Position numbers and translations under genes: made by a program | Notes under the pieces: model-generated | The model's input: the letters and a program-made list of their open reading frames with translations, nothing else | What the model was told of the DNA's origin: nothing | Databases searched by the model: none | Shown: positions 17,279 through 25,632 of the stretch, one piece after another | How the letters are laid out: each line of letters starts with the position of its first letter | How positions within the stretch are numbered: the first letter of the stretch is position 1 | Assembly: GCA_934691925.1 (NCBI GenBank) | Contig: CAKUTI010000010.1 | Location: forward strand, 1 to 54,814 | DNA: 54,814 bases | Reading direction: 5' to 3' | Source of the DNA: an uncultured Treponema sp. | Lineage (GTDB): Bacteria; Spirochaetota; Spirochaetia; Treponematales; Treponemataceae

Positions 17279-18157
17279 TCAATGTGCCAATACACATCTC
17301 CATTCTTTTGGACATTTTAAGAGCGCGGCTTCGACCGCATTTTCAGACTCAAAAACACCAAAAACTGTTGCGCCGGAACCGGACATTTCAGCCCAGTCAG
17401 CCTTTGAATTAATTATAAACCCTAGTGCCGAATCTATCAAAGAATATTTTTCTTTTAAAACAGGAGTAAACGAATTTGCGAATTTCCAATCGGAAACAGG
17501 CGAATAATACATTTTTTCAAGATTTTCAAACGGCGGACAAAAAACGTCTTTTCCATTTTCAAAAGCCTTGTCAACAAGCCCGTAAGCTTCTTTTGTTGAA
17601 GAATGAACAGGCGGAAAAACAAGCAGAAAATTCAAATCGCGTCTTGGCGTAATTTTTCTGACAATCTCGCCGCGTCCGCTCACCAAAGCGCAGCCTTTTC
17701 CGTTTTCAAAATATCCAGAATGAAGGAAAAAAAACACATCGCTTCCAGTTTTTGAAGCGACAAAATCCATCAGAGAATCAGAAAGAGAAATTCCGCTCAA
17801 TTTTGAAAGAGCAACGATAAACGAAGCAGCATCGCTAGAACCGCCGCCAAGTCCGCCGCCGGAAGGAATTTTCTTTTTTATAAAGACCTTCACGCCTGAA
17901 TCAAAGCCGGTCGAATCGCAAAAAGCCTCGTAAGCCTTTGTAATCGTGTTTTCCGCAGGAAGTATCATCGAGTCGCACTCAACATCACAAGTGTTTTTTT
18001 TATCGGTTTCATCTAAAAGAGAAACTTCAAGCTCATCGCACAAGTCAACAGTCTGAAAAATGCTTTCTATATTGTGAAATCCGTCATTTCGGTTATGAAG
18101 AACTTTTAAGCCGATATTAACTTTTGCAGGAGCCAAAATTTTTAAGGAACTAGACAT
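17279..18157 (-). CDS. ispE: 4-diphosphocytidyl-2-C-methyl-D-erythritol kinase IspE
   Basis: This 292-residue GHMP kinase has the N-terminal LAPAKVNIGLKVL, the ATP-binding glycine loop PSGGGLGGGSSDAASF, and the C-terminal motif WAEMSGSGATVFGVF. It phosphorylates CDP-methylerythritol in the non-mevalonate (MEP) pathway to isoprenoids. Length and motifs are normal. It is followed by spoVG on the same strand. The divergent small acidic gene upstream has its own promoter. Confidence 0.96.
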   Translation of the reverse strand: MSSSLKILAPAKVNIGLKVLHNRNDGFHNIESIFQTVDLCDELEVSLLDETDKKNTCDVECDSMILPAENTITKAYEAFCDSTGFDSGVKVFIKKKIPSGGGLGGGSSDAASFIVALSKLSGISLSDSLMDFVASKTGSDVFFFLHSGYFENGKGCALVSGRGEIVRKITPRRDLNFLLVFPPVHSSTKEAYGLVDKAFENGKDVFCPPFENLEKMYYSPVSDWKFANSFTPVLKEKYSLIDSALGFIINSKADWAEMSGSGATVFGVFESENAVEAALLKCPKEWRCVLAH

Positions 18158-18251
18158 ATCATCATCTTAAATTTTAGTTTTGGTCTCGTCTAGTTTTTGG
18201 CGCGCGGAGAAATGCGTTTTTAAGCTAATAGTAAGCGTTTGTCCATAAATC

Positions 18252-18280
18252 TTGACTAAAGACATTTAGAAATTTATATT
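18252..18280 (+). promoter_or_regulatory. Promoter of the small acidic protein gene
   Basis: TTGACT and TATATT are separated by exactly 17 nt, 37 nt upstream of the ATG. It is one of the closest matches to the vegetative sigma consensus in the window. Confidence 0.8.
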
Positions 18281-18317
18281 TTACTTGCTTCTATCTATTT
18301 AGAAACAGGGAAAGGTT

Positions 18318-18581
18318 ATGCTGGTTGACGAGAATTTATTTGGGAAGGTTTCAGCCGCTTGTTTGAGTTTTTCTTATACAGATGAGTACGAGGAAGACTA
18401 CAAAGACAACGGAAATGAAGATGACTTTGAAAATGTCGATGACAAGGCACTTGACGACTTTGACGATGACATTTACGGAGACGAGCTTGACGCAGACGAC
18501 AAGCAAGTTACTGTAGATTCATCAAAAAACAACGGCTTTGAAGACGATTTTTACGAAGACACAAACGAGCTTGATGACTAG
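18318..18581 (+). CDS. Small, strongly acidic protein of unknown function
   Basis: The 87-residue product has a short ordinary N-terminus (MLVDENLFGKVSAACLSFSY), then a tail dominated by Asp and Glu; 33 of 87 residues are acidic. I recognise no family. The reading frame is credible because it has a consensus promoter (18252-18280), an AAAGG ribosome site and a strong terminator right after the stop, all on the plus strand between minus-strand genes. Possible roles are a highly expressed acidic chaperone-like or DNA-mimic protein, or a metal/cation binder; these are guesses. The N-terminal 20 residues are mildly hydrophobic but lack a convincing signal peptide. Confidence 0.72.
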   Translation: MLVDENLFGKVSAACLSFSYTDEYEEDYKDNGNEDDFENVDDKALDDFDDDIYGDELDADDKQVTVDSSKNNGFEDDFYEDTNELDD

Positions 18582-18616
18582 CTGCTGAAAACGTCCAAAG
18601 AATTGACAAAGCATAC

Positions 18617-18654
18617 AAGCAGACCGCGAGAAAATCTTGCGGTCTGCTTTTTTA
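18617..18654 (+). terminator. Intrinsic terminator after the small acidic gene
   Basis: AAGCAGACCGC pairs perfectly with GCGGTCTGCTT around an 11-nt loop, followed by TTTTTAT. The A-run on the left could make it act for the opposite strand too. Confidence 0.9.
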
Positions 18655-18738
18655 TTTCCAGAACAAAAATTAAAACGAAAACTTTTCCGCGCTTTTTTCT
18701 TTTTCATTTTTTGATTAAAAAGCAAAAACGCGAATCGT

Positions 18739-19089
18739 TTATTTCAAGATTTTTCCTGCGTGCCAGAGCTTTTCAAGCTCGTAGAATTTTCTTGCGTCTT
18801 CCGACATCAGATGAACAACAACAGGTCCGATGTCGATAAGATTCCAGTCATCGCCGTCTGGCAATTTTCTGTTTGTCTTGTGGATTTCAAGTTCGTTCTC
18901 AGCGACGTAATCCTTCACCTGTTTTGCAAGTCCCTGCCAGTGCGCCGAGCTGTGAATCGTTCCAATCACAAAAAAATCTGTCCAGCTGTTGAGTTCTGAA
19001 ACATCGATTACAGTAACATTTTCCGCCTTTCCATCCTCAAGAATCTGAGCAATCTCAAGAGCATTTTCCTTTGCTGTTTTTTCAGCCAT
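18739..19089 (-). CDS. rsfS: Ribosomal silencing factor RsfS
   Basis: This 116-residue protein matches the RsfS/YbeB/Iojap family: LEDGKAENVTVIDVSELNS, WTDFFVIGTIHSSAHWQGLA, and the C-terminal DDWNLIDIGPVVVHLMSEDA. It binds L14 on the large subunit and blocks subunit joining during nutrient limitation. A good GGAGG site precedes the ATG. It closes the obg-nadD-yqeK-LCP-rsfS block, the standard order in many bacteria. Confidence 0.96.
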   Translation of the reverse strand: MAEKTAKENALEIAQILEDGKAENVTVIDVSELNSWTDFFVIGTIHSSAHWQGLAKQVKDYVAENELEIHKTNRKLPDGDDWNLIDIGPVVVHLMSEDARKFYELEKLWHAGKILK

Positions 19090-19146
19090 TATTTTCCTCC
19101 ATAAAATCTAAAAAAAATCAAAACGCGCTATTTTTCAACCGGATTT

Positions 19147-20376
19147 TTATTTTCCGCCCGATGATTTTACATAGCGTCCGTCAAAATCTTTTCCAAGAAT
19201 GATTGTAAAGTCAACTTCAGAGCTTGCTTCCGTGTAGTCAGTCTCGTCAGCCGGCTTTTCTTCAACAATATTTGTGCAGCGAATAAAATCACCCAAACTT
19301 TTCGCAACCTCGGCATTTCCAATATGATTTATGATTACAGTTTTCTCATAATCATCAGAATCTGCGTTAAGCGTGCTAAGAACATCGTATCCCGCGCTTT
19401 GGAGCAGAGCGGAAGTGTTTCGCGCAAGTCCCTGAACCCTCGTTCCGTTTTGGATTTCAAGGACATAGATACGGTTCACGTTTGCATCATCAAGCGAGAC
19501 AAGAGCATTTGTCGCCTGTTTTACAACGTCTTTTATAAGCTGGCCGTCATAATAAGGAAAAAGAAGAACTTTTCCGTCAACAACGCGCCGTGAGCCTGTA
19601 ATCGCTGTCGGATTCAGATGCTCAGAATCAACGTTCGCGATTTCAGATATAAGCGTATGGAATTCCTTTTTTTCAAGATTTGAATTCATCCGCCTTGCGA
19701 TTTTCTCGAACATTTTCATATTCTGAAGCGTTCTCAAATTTCTTGTGAGGGACGCAAAAAACGCAATCAGAACATTTTGCCGCCGCTCAACCGCCGTCTC
19801 GTCCTCTTCGTCCTGCGCTGTGTAAGTCAGATAAGTGCGGATTTTGTCTCCGTCAAGATTTACGACTCCGCTCGGAAGAAGATAACGCTCGATTTTTTCG
19901 GTTTTCTCACTCTTCAAGTCAACAGGAGACGGAATAAAAACTTTCATTCCGCCAAGCATATCTGTAAGCTCGCCGAATTTGTCCAGGTCAAGAACAACGT
20001 AAAAAGGAATCGTCTGTCCGACGAGTTTCTCTATCTCGCTTTTATACGCTTCAATTCCTTTTTCAGAATAAACCGCGTCAATCCGGTCAACGCGGCCGAG
20101 GGAGCTAAAAATCGCGCCTGTGTTTCCAAGAATGTTTATCAGCGCGCCGCGCTTTGAAATCGGATAATAGATAAAGACATCGGTAAACAAAACCTGATTC
20201 TTGTCTTCCATCACAAAAAGTGTCTTGATTACGCGGTCAGTTTCAAGATTCTCTTCAATTTTGTCGGTTTTAAGAGAAACGGCAAGACCCACCGACACGG
20301 AGATAAAAATCAAAAGGATAAGCGCGAGAAGCATTGCGCCCTTGCTTCCTGCCGCAAAATTTTTCACGTTTCTCAA
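19147..20376 (-). CDS. LytR-CpsA-Psr (LCP) family protein with LytR_C domain
   Basis: This 409-residue protein has one N-terminal membrane anchor (about residues 14-35), an extracytoplasmic LCP core (FIYYPISKRGALINILGNTG, VDRIDAVY, GMKVFIPSPVDL, LDGDKIRTYLTYT) and a C-terminal LytR_C-like domain (VYVLEIQNGTRVQGLARNTS). LCP enzymes attach polyprenyl-linked glycopolymers to peptidoglycan or protein. Spirochaetes have no wall teichoic acid, so the acceptor and donor here are unknown. The start is TTG overlapping the yqeK stop, or GTG at 20367; neither has a strong ribosome site. It sits between yqeK and rsfS. Confidence 0.85.
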   Translation of the reverse strand: MRNVKNFAAGSKGAMLLALILLIFISVSVGLAVSLKTDKIEENLETDRVIKTLFVMEDKNQVLFTDVFIYYPISKRGALINILGNTGAIFSSLGRVDRIDAVYSEKGIEAYKSEIEKLVGQTIPFYVVLDLDKFGELTDMLGGMKVFIPSPVDLKSEKTEKIERYLLPSGVVNLDGDKIRTYLTYTAQDEEDETAVERRQNVLIAFFASLTRNLRTLQNMKMFEKIARRMNSNLEKKEFHTLISEIANVDSEHLNPTAITGSRRVVDGKVLLFPYYDGQLIKDVVKQATNALVSLDDANVNRIYVLEIQNGTRVQGLARNTSALLQSAGYDVLSTLNADSDDYEKTVIINHIGNAEVAKSLGDFIRCTNIVEEKPADETDYTEASSEVDFTIILGKDFDGRYVKSSGGK

Positions 20377-20990
20377 TTTTTAAGGTTCTCCGTTTTGCCG
20401 CCATTGTCTTTTTTAAGTTGTTTCAGCCATTCAAAAGATGCCGGAGCGATTTTTTTTCCTTTTTTTTCAAGATATTCAAGATTTTCCTCAAGAACCGAAA
20501 TCACAAGTCCGTCCAAAGTCTTTTCAAAGAGATTTTTTCTATATTCGTCTGTTGACTGAGGCCGTCCCGGCTCGATTTTGTCCGCCGCAAATACAATTTT
20601 CGCCAAATCGCAGCAATTAGCCTTTCCAAAAGTGTGGTTTGCAACGGCTTCAATCACGTCTTGGTTGTGAATTCCAAATTCGCTCTGGATTTTCATAGCG
20701 GCTGACCTTCCGTGCAGAAGCGAAGTTTTTTTCGCTTCAAGCCCTTCTATAGGATTTCCGTCCTTTTTTGCAAGCGAAATCATCTCATCGTCTGAAATTT
20801 CCTTGCAGATGTCGTGCGCAATTCCCGCAATTTTTCCGAGATTTTCGTCAACTCCGTAAAGCCGGCACATTTTTTCGGCAGTTTCCGCAACCCTAAATGA
20901 ATGTTCGTATCTTGCTTTTGAAAGATTTTTTTCCGCATACTCGCGGATTTTTTCAAAGCAAATTTTATCATCGTACTTATCTGAAACCAT
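20373..20990 (-). CDS. yqeK: HD-domain hydrolase YqeK (predicted symmetrical Ap4A hydrolase)
   Basis: This 205-residue HD protein has the YqeK metal ligands in RYEHSFRV, GIAHDICKE and LLHGRSAA, plus DVIEAVANHTFGK and IVFAADKIEPGR. The family cleaves diadenosine tetraphosphate to two ADP. ATG 20990 is preferred over the in-frame 21017 start because it gives a short overlap with nadD and has GAAGAAA upstream. It is translationally coupled to nadD and followed directly by the LCP gene. Confidence 0.93.
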   Translation of the reverse strand: MVSDKYDDKICFEKIREYAEKNLSKARYEHSFRVAETAEKMCRLYGVDENLGKIAGIAHDICKEISDDEMISLAKKDGNPIEGLEAKKTSLLHGRSAAMKIQSEFGIHNQDVIEAVANHTFGKANCCDLAKIVFAADKIEPGRPQSTDEYRKNLFEKTLDGLVISVLEENLEYLEKKGKKIAPASFEWLKQLKKDNGGKTENLKN

Positions 20991-21648
20991 ATAATTTCTT
21001 CGATTTAATATATTCAAAAACGCCGTCGCTTACAAGATAACGCCAAGCGCCGCCCTCCGCGATTTTCCGCCGGATTTCAGTCGAAGAGACTCCGATTCTC
21101 GGATTTTCGACAACTTTATGTGGATAAGGAAAATTTTCGTGTGAAACGCCTTTCATCGGATTTTTTCCGTATTTTTCAGTCGGGCTGTTTCCGAACTTTC
21201 CGTTTTTTTCATCGCTTTTATCGTCAGAAGAAAGATTTTCTGGCCGACAAGCAATAATCAAGTCCGCTTTTTCCGCCAAATCTTCCGCGTGATTCCATTT
21301 GTCATAATCAGAAATCAAATCGTCTCCGAAAATCACGCCGATTTTTCCGCTCAGAACGCTTTTGTATTTTTCTTCAAGAAAGCAGACCGTGTCCCAAGTG
21401 TAGGAAACGCCTTTCCGCTCAATTTCGCAAGGCTCAGCCTCAAAGCGCGCATCGTTTTTCACCGCGGACTGAACCATTTCAAAACGCTCCTTTGAGCCAG
21501 CATCTTCCGCCATGAATTTATGCGGCGGAATGAATGTAGGAACAAAGAGAATTTTGTCATAGCCCAAATCGCGGCAAACGCTGTCAGCCAAAATCAAGTG
21601 ACCGATGTGAATCGGATTGAAGCTGCCGCCAAGAATCGCGATTTTCAT
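20977..21648 (-). CDS. nadD: Nicotinate-nucleotide adenylyltransferase NadD
   Basis: This 223-residue enzyme has the nucleotidyltransferase signature GGSFNPIHIGHL at its N-terminus and the distal SSTEIRRKI motif. It adenylates nicotinate mononucleotide in NAD synthesis. Between about residues 135 and 175 there is a hydrophilic, low-complexity insertion rich in Ser, Asp, Lys and Asn, not usual in the family and probably a surface loop. The ATG overlaps the obg stop (ATGA), so the two are translationally coupled. Confidence 0.95.
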   Translation of the reverse strand: MKIAILGGSFNPIHIGHLILADSVCRDLGYDKILFVPTFIPPHKFMAEDAGSKERFEMVQSAVKNDARFEAEPCEIERKGVSYTWDTVCFLEEKYKSVLSGKIGVIFGDDLISDYDKWNHAEDLAEKADLIIACRPENLSSDDKSDEKNGKFGNSPTEKYGKNPMKGVSHENFPYPHKVVENPRIGVSSTEIRRKIAEGGAWRYLVSDGVFEYIKSKKLYGFR

Positions 21649-22808
21649 CAGCTTTCAGAACCCGGAAACTGCTCTTCCATGTATTCGTCAACCGAGCGTG
21701 TAGCCATAAAATCAGGATTCAAGCTTGAAGATTTCTTCTTTGATGAAAGAAAGCTTCCGTCAGAAATTTTCACGCCGTCAGAATTGAAAGTTCCTTTTCC
21801 GTTGATTGAGTCAACCAAATTCAAAATCGCAATCCGAACTTCGTTCATTCCTTTGCGCTCGTAAATCGAAACAGGAATGACTTTTGTCTCAGGTTCGCTT
21901 TTCTGAATCTTTTCAGCGATTTTTTTCGCGTTTTCTTCCGCGCCTTCAACGTCAATCTTGTTGCAAAGAACGATATGAGGCTTGTTGAGCAAATCTTTTG
22001 AATAGCCTTCAAGCTCGCCGCACAAAGTTTTGTACGCTTCAAGGCAGTTTTCATCGGAACAGTCAATCATAAAAAGGAGACCGGCAGTGCGCGAAATATG
22101 CTTCAAGAATCTGATTCCAAGCCCCGCGCCCTCGCTTGCGCCCTCGATAATTCCCGGAATGTCAGCAATTATGATGTCGCGGTCAGCGTCCGCGCGCAAA
22201 ACTCCAAGGTTCGGGATTTTTGTTGTGAAAGGATAAGGAGCTATTTTCGGCCGCGCGTTTGTGAAAGCATCAAGCAAGGAAGATTTTCCAGCATTCGGAA
22301 AACCGACCAGACCAATGTCCGCCATAATGCTCATTTCAAGCAAAAGTTTTCTATATTGTCCATCCTGGCCTTTGTTCGCATTTCTAGGAGCCTGATTCGT
22401 TGAAGACTTAAAGTGAACGTTTCCCCAACCGCCGTTTCCGCCTTTTAGGAAAACAAACTGCTCATCTTCTGACTCAGTTGTGAACTCACGGATAAGCTCG
22501 TGTGTCTCCGCGTCTCTAATAGCTGTTCCCGGCGGAACTGCTATCGTAACGTCCTCGCCGTCTTTTCCAAAACGGTTCCAGCCTTGTCCGTCTCCACCGT
22601 TCTGGGCTTTAAAAAATCTCTTGAAGCGGATATTTGAAAGCGTTTTTACATTTCTTTTCACGCAGAAAATAACATCGCCACCTTTTCCGCCGTCGCCGCC
22701 GTTCGGTCCGCCCATCGGAATATATTTTTCACGGCGAAAAGAAACGCAGCCGTTTCCGCCTTTTCCAGACCAAACTTCGATTATTGCCTCATCTGCAAAT
22801 TGTTTCAT
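21648..22808 (-). CDS. obg: Obg family GTPase (ObgE/CgtA)
   Basis: This 386-residue protein has the glycine-rich Obg fold (GKGGNGCVSFRREKYIPMGG, GGDGGKGGDVIF), then a GTPase domain with G1 GFPNAGKSSLLDAF, G3 DIPGIIEGASEG and G4 LCNKIDVEG, and a short hydrophilic tail. It acts in late 50S assembly and stress signalling. It lies 24 nt after a terminator following rpmA. A GATAAT word ends 9 nt before the ATG, so it may also have its own near-leaderless promoter. It begins the run obg-nadD-yqeK-LCP-rsfS. Confidence 0.97.
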   Translation of the reverse strand: MKQFADEAIIEVWSGKGGNGCVSFRREKYIPMGGPNGGDGGKGGDVIFCVKRNVKTLSNIRFKRFFKAQNGGDGQGWNRFGKDGEDVTIAVPPGTAIRDAETHELIREFTTESEDEQFVFLKGGNGGWGNVHFKSSTNQAPRNANKGQDGQYRKLLLEMSIMADIGLVGFPNAGKSSLLDAFTNARPKIAPYPFTTKIPNLGVLRADADRDIIIADIPGIIEGASEGAGLGIRFLKHISRTAGLLFMIDCSDENCLEAYKTLCGELEGYSKDLLNKPHIVLCNKIDVEGAEENAKKIAEKIQKSEPETKVIPVSIYERKGMNEVRIAILNLVDSINGKGTFNSDGVKISDGSFLSSKKKSSSLNPDFMATRSVDEYMEEQFPGSES

Positions 22809-22831
22809 AACAGTTCCATTATCAAATATAC

Positions 22832-22866
22832 AAAAAAACCCGGAAACAGTAGCACTGAATCCGGGC
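22832..22866 (-). terminator. Intrinsic terminator between rpmA and obg
   Basis: On the minus strand CCCGGA ... TCCGGG is followed by seven T. It separates the ribosomal protein genes from obg and should lower obg expression relative to rplU and rpmA. Confidence 0.8.
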
Positions 22867-22888
22867 TGATTTTTACCGAATGTAAAAC

Positions 22889-23146
22889 TTATGCGTTTAC
22901 AGGAACAACAGAAGCGTACTTTCTGTTGTTGCGCTCGTGGAATCTTACAACGCCGTCAGCTGTTGCAAAAAGTCCGTCGTCTCCGGCTTTCTTTACATTG
23001 TCGCCAGGGAAGATTTTAGTTCCACGCTGTTTTACAATGATTGAACCTGCTGTGATAGCCTGTCCACCATAAACTTTTACGCCCAAATGATTCGGATTTG
23101 AACGGCGTCCGTTTTTCGCGCCGCTACCACCTTTACTGCGTCCCAT
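22889..23146 (-). CDS. rpmA: 50S ribosomal protein L27
   Basis: This 85-residue protein begins MGRSKGGSGAKNGRRSNP and continues with HLGVKVYGGQAITAGSIIVKQRGT-type L27 sequence. L27's N-terminal arm reaches the peptidyl-transferase centre. An in-frame TAG lies four codons upstream of the ATG, so there is no N-terminal pre-sequence of the kind that Prp protease removes in Firmicutes. This is noteworthy because a prp gene precedes it. GGAGG is the ribosome site. Confidence 0.97.
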   Translation of the reverse strand: MGRSKGGSGAKNGRRSNPNHLGVKVYGGQAITAGSIIVKQRGTKIFPGDNVKKAGDDGLFATADGVVRFHERNNRKYASVVPVNA

Positions 23147-23180
23147 ATTAAGCCTCCGCTATTCTTTCAGTTTATTCCCG

Positions 23181-23519
23181 CTAGGCTTCGACTTCATAAA
23201 AACTCACGTTTTCAGGAAAATCTTTTGCCAAAGAGCCAATTCCATTTCTGATAAAATCGGCCGCGTATTTTAGGCGAATCTCCGTTTTTGGATTTCCGTC
23301 TTTAGCTTCCACCGAGAACGCGAGATTTCCCCGTGTAGAAGTTTCTGCTATCAAAGAAACATCTTCCGTGTGTGAAAGAACCTGCATTGAAGTTCTGAGC
23401 AATACAGTAATCGCCGAACAAACAATGTCGGTGCCTTTCTTAGAAAAACTGGCGTGTCCGTTAGCTTCGCATTTTTTCAGCACACCGTTTTTGCCGCAGG
23501 AAAGTGTTACGACAGTCAT
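23181..23519 (-). CDS. prp: Ribosomal-processing cysteine protease Prp (YsxB family)
   Basis: This 112-residue protein sits between rplU and rpmA, the classic Prp position. The catalytic pair is visible as His in EANGHASFSKKG and Cys in TDIVCSAITVLL. In Firmicutes Prp removes a short N-terminal extension from L27 and is essential. The neighbouring L27 here lacks that extension, so Prp may have another target or role. The ATG overlaps nothing; rplU ends 10 nt upstream. Family call is firm, function open. Confidence 0.9.
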   Translation of the reverse strand: MTVVTLSCGKNGVLKKCEANGHASFSKKGTDIVCSAITVLLRTSMQVLSHTEDVSLIAETSTRGNLAFSVEAKDGNPKTEIRLKYAADFIRNGIGSLAKDFPENVSFYEVEA

Positions 23520-23529
23520 TTTCTAAATA

Positions 23530-23841
23530 TTAGAGAATGATGTCCTTAACACGGATGTCTGTGTAGTTCTGTCTGTGTCCATGCAAGCGGTGATAGTCTT
23601 TCTTGCTCTTGTACTTGAAAACAAGAACCTTTCTGTCGCGCCAAGCGTGATCAACAACGACGCTGATTTTTGCGCCCTTAACGTATGGAGAACCGACTGT
23701 TACTTTGTCGCCATCGCTAACCAAAAGAACTGAGTCGATTTCAATTTCTGTGCCGTCTTCTGCGTCGATTTTATCAACAGCGATTACAGCATCTTTCTCA
23801 GCCTTGTACTGTTTGCCTTTGTATTCAAAAAGTGCGTACAT
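23530..23841 (-). CDS. rplU: 50S ribosomal protein L21
   Basis: This 103-residue protein starts MYALFEYKGKQYKAEKD and ends with the typical RKVLVFKYKSKKDYHRLHGHRQ-type L21 signature. It binds 23S rRNA near L20. It is the first gene of rplU-prp-rpmA and has a clear promoter upstream (23913-23940). AGAGG serves as ribosome site. Confidence 0.97.
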   Translation of the reverse strand: MYALFEYKGKQYKAEKDAVIAVDKIDAEDGTEIEIDSVLLVSDGDKVTVGSPYVKGAKISVVVDHAWRDRKVLVFKYKSKKDYHRLHGHRQNYTDIRVKDIIL

Positions 23842-23912
23842 ATAAAACCTCTTAACCGCCGGGAAGTGTAACGGAAACTCCTTCGGCTAAAATAAAAATA
23901 TGAGTAAAAAAT

Positions 23913-23940
23913 ATTATCAAATTTATTTAAAGCAAGTCAA
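23913..23940 (-). promoter_or_regulatory. Promoter of rplU-prp-rpmA
   Basis: TTGACT, a 16-nt spacer and GATAAT on the minus strand, leaving a leader of about 65 nt before rplU. The leader could hold an L21 autoregulatory structure, but none is obvious by eye. Confidence 0.75.
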
Positions 23941-23944
23941 GACA

Positions 23945-23977
23945 TAAAAAAACGGCGGATTTTCTCCGCCGCCGTTT
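23945..23977 (-). terminator. Intrinsic terminator of the HtrA gene
   Basis: AAACGGCGG pairs with CCGCCGTTT on the minus strand, followed by T residues. It ends the serine-protease transcript just upstream of the rplU promoter. Confidence 0.88.
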
Positions 23978-24008
23978 CAAGATTTTATTTTACGAAAATA
24001 TCAAAAAG

Positions 24009-25508
24009 CTAGTCCAGCTTGTATCTTCCTGTGGAAATCGTGTGTCCGTTCGAGTAAACGTCAAACCATATTTCCTTGTTGCGGCTCAAATCAAGCGCAG
24101 CATAGAATTCTTGAACATTCTTTACTTTCTTGTCGTTCACCGCAGTGATTACGTCTCCGTTTTGAATTCTCAAAGCAGCCGCAGGAGATTTTTCAAGAAC
24201 GCTGTTCACAACAACGCCTTTCACTTTTGAATCGGTGATTTCGAGTTTTTCTTTCAGCTTGTCATTCAAAGGAGAAACGATGAATCCCGGCCAAAGTTTT
24301 GAATTGTCGGCAGAAACCTTGTCAGTGCGCTCCTCGATTTTAACTTTTAGATTTATTTTCTTTCCGGCGCGCAAAACTGTAAATTCCGCAACCTTGTCAG
24401 CTGGAAGATAGCCAACCTCGCGCATAAGCTCATTTTGGGACTTAACGTCCTTTCCATTGATTGCGATGATGTAGTCGCCAGCCTGGATTCCGCCTTTTGC
24501 CGCAGGAGAGCCGATGAACACCTGAGAAGCGAACGCTCCGCTCTGCCCTTTCACACCAAGCTCTTCCTTATAATCATCATTGATTTCTACAAGAGAAACG
24601 CCAAGCCAGCCATAAGTGATTTTTCCTTTTGAAACAAAGTCGTCAATCGCTTTTTTTACAGAATTGATTGGAAGCGCAAACCCAAGCCCGACGCTTCCGC
24701 CGCTTGAAGACGCAATCCAAGTGTTGATTCCAATAACCTCGCCGTAGATATTTACAAGAGGACCGCCAGAATTTCCCTGATTGATTGCCGCGTCAGTCTG
24801 GATAAAGTCGTTCATGTTTCCAATCTGGTCGCCGCTTCGTCCAGTCGCACTGACGATTCCCTGAGTGACCGACTGGCTGTAGCCCAAAGGCGCGCCCATC
24901 GCCAAGCAGATGTCGCCCGTCTGGACTTTGTCGCTGTCTCCAAGAACTGCAACTGTGATATTTGAATCTTTTTTCGCCTCAAAAGAAACAAGCGCGATGT
25001 CCTGCCGCTCGTCATGACCAATCAGTTTTCCGTTGAATTCCTGGCCGTCATTCAGCTTTACTTTTATATCTGTCGCTTTTCCAGCAACGTGGTTGTTTGT
25101 AAGAACATAAACCGTGTTTCCGTCTCTTCTTACAATCACGCCAGAGCCAAGCCCTTTCTGCTCAAGTTCACGCTTGTTGTTTTTCTGATTTTGATTTGGC
25201 TGCCCGAAAAAGAAATCAAATGGCCAGCCGTCAAAAGGATTTACAGTCTCAACCTCGGTCTTTTCGGTGATGTCAATCTCGACAACCGAAGGAAGAACGC
25301 CCGTGCTTATCGAACGGAAAGAATCCTGAAGAGCCTCAACAACTTTCAGAGACTCAGACGGAATTGAAACAGACGGGGCTTTTGTGTCGGCAAAAGCAGT
25401 GTCGGCAGTTCCTTTCACCTCGACTGCCTTGCATGAAATTGAAAGCGCGCCAAAGCCAACCGCGCAGGCTGCAACTCCGGCAAAAATACCTTTTGTAATT
25501 TTTTTCAT
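24009..25508 (-). CDS. HtrA/DegP-family periplasmic serine protease
   Basis: This 499-residue protein has a signal peptide, a trypsin-like protease domain and two PDZ domains. The catalytic triad is visible: His in LTNNHVAGKATD, Asp in DIALVSFEA, Ser in NQGNSGGPLVNI. PDZ1 (GWLGVSLVEIN ...) and PDZ2 (SKVKGVVVNSVLEKSPA ...) follow. The signal ends ALSISCKA, so it may be lipidated (relaxed spirochaete lipobox) rather than free. ATG 25508 is preferred because GGAGG lies 8 nt upstream; ATG 25514 and an upstream TTG are alternatives. It degrades or refolds misfolded envelope proteins. Confidence 0.94.
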   Translation of the reverse strand: MKKITKGIFAGVAACAVGFGALSISCKAVEVKGTADTAFADTKAPSVSIPSESLKVVEALQDSFRSISTGVLPSVVEIDITEKTEVETVNPFDGWPFDFFFGQPNQNQKNNKRELEQKGLGSGVIVRRDGNTVYVLTNNHVAGKATDIKVKLNDGQEFNGKLIGHDERQDIALVSFEAKKDSNITVAVLGDSDKVQTGDICLAMGAPLGYSQSVTQGIVSATGRSGDQIGNMNDFIQTDAAINQGNSGGPLVNIYGEVIGINTWIASSSGGSVGLGFALPINSVKKAIDDFVSKGKITYGWLGVSLVEINDDYKEELGVKGQSGAFASQVFIGSPAAKGGIQAGDYIIAINGKDVKSQNELMREVGYLPADKVAEFTVLRAGKKINLKVKIEERTDKVSADNSKLWPGFIVSPLNDKLKEKLEITDSKVKGVVVNSVLEKSPAAALRIQNGDVITAVNDKKVKNVQEFYAALDLSRNKEIWFDVYSNGHTISTGRYKLD

Positions 25509-25632
25509 ATCCATTTCCTCCAAAAAGAGAAATAAAAATCTAACGCGGAAACGCTTTTCGTATCAAAAATATAAGCGTCTTCCAATGTCTTCATTAAATA
25601 TAATCAAATTTTGAAGGAATGGTTACAAAAAC

